DNA of 64,000 nucleotides from NCBI GenBank assembly GCA_963921425.1, contig OY992838.1, positions 2,604,001 through 2,668,000 on the forward strand, written 5' to 3'. The position numbers and the translations under genes were made by a program. This DNA is from Dryas octopetala (lineage: Eukaryota > Streptophyta > Magnoliopsida > Rosales > Rosaceae). Shown one piece after another: positions 58,657 through 64,000 of this stretch. The notes under the pieces are model-generated. The model had not been told where the DNA came from. It searched no databases and was given only the letters and a program-made list of their open reading frames with translations. Numbering within the stretch: position 1 is the stretch's first letter; each line of letters begins with the position of its first letter.

Positions 58657-59218
58657 GAGCAAATTTCACTTTGCACCTTTGTGATTTGCTCAGATTATCA
58701 AGTTGATCCCTCAAGTTTTAATTTTGGCAATTTAAAACCCAAGGTTTAAAATCAAAGACAATATAGTCTCTCAATAAGTCTGATTGTTATGTTAAATGCT
58801 TATGTGGCACATGTGAGACCCACAATTAATGTCTGCAACCATCATAAGGGCAATTTCAGAAACGTTAATCTTGCAAGAGCACAAAAAAGGTAAACGATCA
58901 TGTGGTTGATCTTGTTGGCTTTCTGGGTTGTGATGATAGTGCTGCTTTGTTGTATACTTGATGGTCGGAGATACTAAATCCTCTATTAAGACGTTAACAT
59001 TTAAATTTATTTGAAGCAATTAACCAACAAAAATTAACCATATAGGTCCCACATGTACCACATAAGCAATATTTAACGTCTAAATGTTAAGTCAGATTTA
59101 TTGAGGGGTCATATTGTCTTTAATTTCAAATCTTGGGTTTCAAATTGCCAAAATTAAAACCTTAGGGAACAACTTGATAATTTGAGCAAACTTCAGGGAT
59201 GCAAAGTAAAATTTGCTC
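58657..59218. mobile_element. MULE-like element, 562 bp, with empty site in A
   Basis: It begins GAGCAAATTTCACTTTGCAC and ends in the inverted equivalent AAATTTGCTC; TIR similarity extends over roughly 150 bp. The flanks TTAAAAATA (58648-58656) and GTAAAAATA (59219-59227) fit a 9-bp duplication. The orthologous place in A (near 45740) reads CATTAAAAATAACAGAG with no insert. Confidence 0.88.
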
Positions 59219-59372
59219 GTAAAAATAACAGAGAAGCTTTGAAAAGTTCAAAACATTGTAAACTACTAAACTCTTGGTTGTCAAGTGAATTACTAAACCC
59301 TTTTTATTATTATAAATGATAAGCATGACTAATGAATGCAAGTGAAGAGTGAGTTGATCAGCCACTGAAAAG

Positions 59373-60308
59373 GGACTAGATTCTCTGCCAGGCAAATTAT
59401 ACCAGGCATTGTGCCTAACTTTTGATCTCAGCCTTCCAATAATATTTTATGGTTGAGATCTTGCCACGTTTGCAAATTACTTAGTTTCCATAAATTAATA
59501 TTTAAAAATAAAAATAAATAAAAAAACCAAAAAATATCATCCCAGCCCAGCCCACTGTTCCCCTTCTTCTCCGGCGACAATTTCCCAATCTCTACCTTCT
59601 CCCCTTCTGAGGCAGAAAGGTACACACCCACGTGTTTTAAAAGAGAACCAAGAGGACTGGTACGCCAACCAGCAATGCAATATTTGTTTGTGTGCAACAC
59701 AAACCCAAATCCTCAGCCAACTTGTTTCCTAAGATTTTTACAATCTCTGCTAACCTTTGATTAGTGTCCCACCAGAGCACTTTCTCCATACTTTTCTTTT
59801 CAAAATATGAAGTAATTTCCCTTTTCTAACAAATTGCCAAGACCTAGATCAATAATATCCCTTTGTTATACATATTTGTTTGTGTTCCACCAACCAGCAA
59901 GCTTGGGTTTGATCTGTAGCCTCCACTATTAACACAAGTTGGAGATATATCCTGCAACAATTTCCTATTTGATTTTGAATTTGAGAGGAAACCCAAAATT
60001 GGAGCAAGCTTGGGCTAGAAAATCATCCACCAGCTAGGACTATGGAGGAGAGTGAGAGTGTGTGTAGAGAGAGAAAAAGAAAGGCGAGTCGGTGGCGAGG
60101 GTGATCGGAGTAAAGGAGAGGTGTGGGTTGGGTCACTTGGGTGGACAATAGGTTTCCTTTTTCTTTTTTTAATTTTTTTATTATTCTTTAAGGGAAAAAA
60201 TTGTTTTTTGTTAAGTGGCAAGATTTCAGCCATGAAAGAAAATTATGGGTTTGGATTAAAAGTCATGTACCAGTCTGGTACCAAAAGACTGGCAGAGGAT
60301 CCAGGTCC
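59373..60308. mobile_element. MULE-like element, 936 bp, with empty site in A
   Basis: The left end GGACTAGATTCTCTGCCAGG and the inverted right end GGACCTGGATCCTCTGCCAG match with gaps. A perfect 9-bp duplication ACTGAAAAG flanks it (59364-59372 and 60309-60317), and A has a single ACTGAAAAG at the same place (about 46268). The interior is richer in CCTTC/GGCGAC than the flanks and may include captured host DNA (about 59540-59720), without a recognisable gene. Confidence 0.87.
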
Positions 60309-60474
60309 ACTGAAAAGTCCTTTAATTGCTTTTTAGAACTTGGTCATTTCTAGGCATGACTTGACTTCAATCATGCTTGAATTCCTCTTCAAATTTTGTG
60401 GATCAATGTGAGCGCTAGCTTCTCTCCTGATGAGTCCAAAGCTGTTGCTTCAAGGTTTTAGGACTTACATTTAA

Positions 60475-61630
60475 GAGCAAATTACAATTTAGTACTTCAA
60501 ATTTACATGTTGTTTCAACTTAGTATTCTAACTTTAAAAATTTGCAAAAAAGTACCTCAACTTTCATTTTGTGTCAAAATAGTATCTCTGTTAGTTTTTC
60601 TGTCAAATAAACCGTTATTTGCTGATGTGACGATGATATTTTTGTCTTTTTCCCCACATTTAAAAAATAATATATTTTTAAAAATTTTTGAATAAAAAAA
60701 TTTCTTAAAATTTTTTAAATAAATATTAAAATAAAACTTTTAAAAATTATATTAAAAAAACATTAAAATAAATATTAAAACTTTTTACATAAATTTTTGA
60801 ATATCACTTTTAAAAATTAAAACATTAAAATAAATATTAAAACTTTTTCCCCCTCCCCCTTCCCCTTTCCCTTCCCCTTTCCCTTCCTTATCCTTCCCCA
60901 CGCAGCCTCGGCCCCATCCCCTTCCTCCCCACCCCAACCCCAACCCCAACCCCAACCCCAACCCCATCCCTATCCCCATCCCCATCCCACCCCACCCCAC
61001 CGCACCCCACCCATTCCCCTCCCCTCCCCTCCTCAACCTAGCCCTCCCCCCACCCATCCCCCCCTCCCCGCCTTGCCCCCACCCAGCCCTCCCATCACCC
61101 ATCCCCTCCTCTTCCCGCCCCCACCCAGCATCACCCATTCCCCTCCCCCTTTCCCTTTCCCTGACCGACCCACCTTTTCCCCCTACCCCGTCGCACCCAT
61201 CCTCCCCCTCTCCCTGCCCGACCCACCCTTCTCCCCCTAGCCCCAGCCCCAGCCCCGTCGCACCCCCCAGCTAGCACCTGCGCCCTCGCCCTCTTTCTTC
61301 TTCCTTACCCAGAACCACCCCCTGCCTCTCTCCCCGCCCTCATACAGCCCCTCCCCCTCCCCGTACCCACCCCCTTCAATCAGTGCATACCCCCAAATTT
61401 TTTTTTAAAATTTTAAAAGTATTTAAAAATATCATTATTTTTTAAATGTGAAAAAAAAGAAGAAAATACCTCTGCCACGTCTGCAGATAACGGTTTATTT
61501 GACAGAAAAACTAACGGAGGTACTATTTTGAAACAAAATGAAAGTTGAGGTACTTTTTTGCAAATTTTTAAAATTAGGGTACTAAGTTGAAACAACATGT
61601 AAAATTAAGATACTAAATTGTAATTTGCTC
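60475..61630. mobile_element. MULE, 1156 bp, C-rich interior, with empty site in A
   Basis: GAGCAAATTACAATTTAGTA at the left and the inverted right end GAGCAAATTACAATTTAGTA are identical for 20 bp and similar over about 200 bp. The flanks TACATTTAA (60466-60474) and TAAATTTAA (61631-61639) are a 9-bp duplication with one change; A has one TAAATTTAA (46424-46432). The interior (60850-61385) is extremely C-rich, with CCCCAA runs near 60932-60964. The sub-terminal text CCTCAACTTTCATTTTGT is shared with the element at 26202, so both belong to one family. Confidence 0.92.
60846..61390. repeat. C-rich, strand-asymmetric low-complexity tract
   Basis: About 540 bp are dominated by CCCCT, CCCCAA and CACCCA units on plus, including about six consecutive CCCCAA (60930-60966). 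On the minus strand this gives a Gly-rich frame (60785-61138) judged spurious. G-runs on minus could form quadruplexes. Confidence 0.85.
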
Positions 61631-62226
61631 TAAATTTAATTACAAAATTTTGGCCGGGTTTCACAATCACCGAAATAACTTGGAAGCTAACTTAGCTACG
61701 TATAGCTACAGTCAGCTCTTCTCCGATCAAATACTTTCCGAGTATATTATATGAAGGAATGTTGTACCAATCATATAAGAAAATTATTTACATTTAGTAT
61801 AAAAAGAAATCTCTTAACATGTTTCATACCGCAATGCTTTTCTAGAAGCAAGCTCTTGGGGATTAAATTAAGAAAACAAATTGACATAATTATAATATTG
61901 TGTTTTGGGTCTTATGCTCCTTCAAATCTGCTGTACACAAAAACCTGCCCTTGGTATGCACTAGACACATTAACTATTTTAATATCACAAATCATGTGTA
62001 CTTTGATTTGGTCAAGATATCACGAAAATTTGACTGTTGAATTATCTTCCGCAAAGTCATTTTTTTTTTTGAGTATTTTTCCTCTTCTTACCTTATTCTT
62101 GACCAGTATTTTTAGCATACCTTCGAAAATCGTTATCTTTTATTCGCCTATACGGCTATACCTATATGTGGTTCCAATTTGGGTCTTTTAGAATCAGAAA
62201 TTCTGAGCCGCCCAGCTGGTGTTTCC

Positions 62227-62234
62227 TATATAAA
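62227..62234 (+). promoter_or_regulatory. TATA box of GLR gene C
   Basis: TATATAAA, 15,267 bp from its counterpart in gene A and at the same distance from the start codon. Confidence 0.75.
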
Positions 62235-62294
62235 TTTACTTCCCAATGAATAACATAACATCATCAAGCCAATCTTGCAAAACATACATTAAAC

Positions 62295-64000
62295 ATGAAG
62301 AACATGAAACCAAGCAACCTCGTTTTCTGTTCTTTCTTGTTCATTGTTTCTTTAAGCATCTCTTTGGCCATTGGACAGAACACAAGTAGTAGCATCCCAG
62401 TGAATGTGGGCGTGGTTCTTGATGACCTTGATTCACCAACTGGAAAACTTTGGTTGAGCTGCATCAACATGGCCCTCTCTGACTTTTATACCTCTAACAC
62501 TTTCACTAAGACCAGGCTGGTCTTGAGCATTAGGGACTCTAGATCAGATGTTGTCCTTGCAGCTGCTGCAGGTCTCTCTTTCTCTCTTCTTAATATGGGT
62601 TTCATTTGAATGTGCAATAATTTTGAGTCATTCTATATGTAGCTTTTCAATCATTTAATAAATCTGTTTTTAATGTTACTTCTTGTGCCTTTTGAATTGC
62701 TCTTCATTTATTGATCAAACACAGCTTTGGACCTAATAAAGAATGTTCAAGTGCAAGCAATCATAGGACCAAAATCAACAATGCAAGCCAACTTTATAAT
62801 TGATCTTGGAGACAAAGCCCATGTTCCCATAATCTCATTTTCAGCAACAAGCTCTTCCCTCACTTCCTTGAAGAGTCCATATTTTTTCCGAGCTGCACAA
62901 AATGATTCTCGTCAAGTCCAAGCCATAAGTGATATTATCCAAGCCTTTGGATGGAGACAAGCTGTGCCCATCTATGTAGACAACGAGTTCGGGCAGGGGA
63001 TACTACCATCCTTGGCCGATGCCTTGCAAAAAGTTCAGGTTCGTATCCCTTACCAAAGTGCCATATCTCCAACTGCCACTGGTGAGGAACTTTCTTCAGA
63101 GCTTTACAAGTTAATGACAATGCAAACCAGAGTCTTCATTGTGCACATGTCTCCCTCTCTTGGCCCTCGGTTTTTTGCCAAGGTACAAGAGCTGGAAATG
63201 ATGAATGAAGGCTATGTTTGGATCTTGACTGATGGTTTAACCAATCATTTGAGTTCAATGAATGCCTCAGTCACCAATTCAATGCACGGTGCATTGGGTG
63301 TGAGGACTTATGTGCCAGAAACGAAAGAGCTAATCGATTTTAGAGTTCGATGGAAAAGGCAATTCCAACAGGAAAATCCAAGCATCATTGATGCTGAATT
63401 AGATGTTATGGCACTTTGGGCTTATGATGCTGCTTTTGCAGTAGCCATGGCAGTTGAGCATGTTGGGAGCAAAATCTTTGGCTTCCAAAACACAAATGCT
63501 TCCATCAACTCATCAACAGACCTTGAAACTTTTGGGGTCTCTCAAAATGGTCAAGAACTTCGCCAATCCTTATCAGATATTAAATTTACAGGCCTTGCAG
63601 GAGATTTCAGTTTTGACAATGGGCAATTACAATCTTCCATGTTTCAAATAGTAAATGTGAATGATGAAGGAGCAAGACAAATTGGGTTTTGGACACCACA
63701 GAGTCGACTTGTGAAAAATTTGAAATCCATAAACAAAAACACTAAAGATTCAACTTCTACATCCAAAATGGGACCTATTATATGGCCAGGAGACTCATAC
63801 TCTGTTCCAAAGGGATGGGAGATCCCCACAAATGGAAAAAGGTTGAGAGTAGGAGTTCGTGTGGAGTCCTTTAAAGAGTTTGTTCAGGTGGTACCAGATA
63901 ACAGTACTAATACAACAGATGTTACTGGGTTCTGTATTGACATCTTCAATGCTGCAATGGAATACTTACCATATGCAGTTACTTATGATTTCATTCCCTT
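62295..64000 (+). CDS. Glutamate receptor-like channel, clade 2 (GLR copy C), 3' part outside window
   Basis: Exon 1 is 62295-62571 and exon 2 starts at 62725 and is still open at the window end, so about 518 residues are visible: signal peptide, ANF domain and the beginning of the S1 ligand lobe. Downstream pore segments are not in view. The frame is intact. Compared with copy A, the signal peptide differs at several positions (MKNMKPSNLVFCSFLFIVS here). Residues from there to about 397 are identical by eye. After that, changes include Arg to Lys, Asn to Asp, and a cluster at the start of S1 (VRVESF here against VPIDAF in A, VPVKDGF in B). Whether this gene is complete and functional cannot be judged from the window. 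Confidence 0.9.

Larger units (their letters stand above)
58075..64000 (+). repeat. Right copy of the large GLR duplication (C block, runs off the window)
   Basis: This matches 45408 onward. It carries four transposons that A lacks (58222-58381, 58657-59218, 59373-60308 and 60475-61630) and lacks the element at 45838-46221. About 85 bp at 58112-58195 is absent from A. A stretch at about 62015-62185 differs from A, after which the two blocks are nearly identical to the window end. Confidence 0.9.

Noticed and set aside
60785..61138. 117-residue Gly-rich frame on minus
   Set aside because: It is a product of the C-rich tract inside a MULE.
1..64000. CRISPR arrays, bacterial operons, prophage or plasmid origins
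   Set aside because: The sequence is plant nuclear DNA with spliced genes, and no such structure is present.

Overview
The window is nuclear DNA of a flowering plant, almost certainly a eudicot. Genes are split by GT-AG introns in AT-rich sequence, and the encoded proteins (glutamine dumper, CONSTANS-like, clade-2 GLR, PP2C, TAF10) are plant families. The mix of TRIM, MULE and hAT miniature elements and the protein sequences resemble Rosaceae such as Prunus, but that is an impression and was not tested.

Layout: 1-208 is AT-rich. 209-2960 is a complete non-autonomous hAT-type transposon. 5255-5513 (minus) is a two-exon gene for a 53-residue membrane protein. 6445-13098 (plus) is a mitochondrial-looking ABC1/UbiB atypical kinase with one GC-AG intron. 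16027-20074 (plus) is a PP2C phosphatase close to PP2C59/WIN2. 20437-21679 is a degenerate transposon or LTR composite. 24508-25638 (minus) is a group-I CONSTANS-LIKE factor (two B-boxes plus CCT). 26202-27822 is a MULE with 318-bp terminal inverted repeats. 30943-31518 (minus) is a GLUTAMINE DUMPER. 33707-34065 is a TRIM retroelement. 38007-41987 (plus) is a mitochondrial-looking Rossmann-fold NAD(P)-binding protein. 42787-44870 (plus) is TAF10. From 45.4 kb to the right edge lies a tandem array of three clade-2 glutamate-receptor-like channel genes: A 47028-50716, B 52889-56575, and C from 62295, cut by the window end.

The most informative region is the GLR array. Copies A and C lie exactly 15,267 bp apart over a 1.2-kb tract spanning exon 1, intron 1 and exon 2, with a single mismatch seen by eye. 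The tract is bounded on both sides by clusters of substitutions, which suggests gene conversion. The non-coding DNA around A and C differs by clean transposon insertions, so each copy supplies the empty site for insertions in the other. Three MULE- or hAT-type elements sit in C's 5' flank with such empty sites in A, a fourth (hAT-like, 160 bp) also sits there, and one element sits in A's flank.

A second pattern is a set of very short poly(A)-tailed insertions (16-30 bp). Most show a short ..CC stub before the A-tract, flanked by 9-18-bp direct repeats. They look like extremely 5'-truncated LINE insertions and share a tail with one longer copy at 52184-52390.

The genes are unrelated single-copy loci apart from the GLR array. 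No operon-like coordination is expected or seen. Exon boundaries were worked out by hand from splice motifs and reading-frame continuity; UTR limits and transcription starts are not determined.
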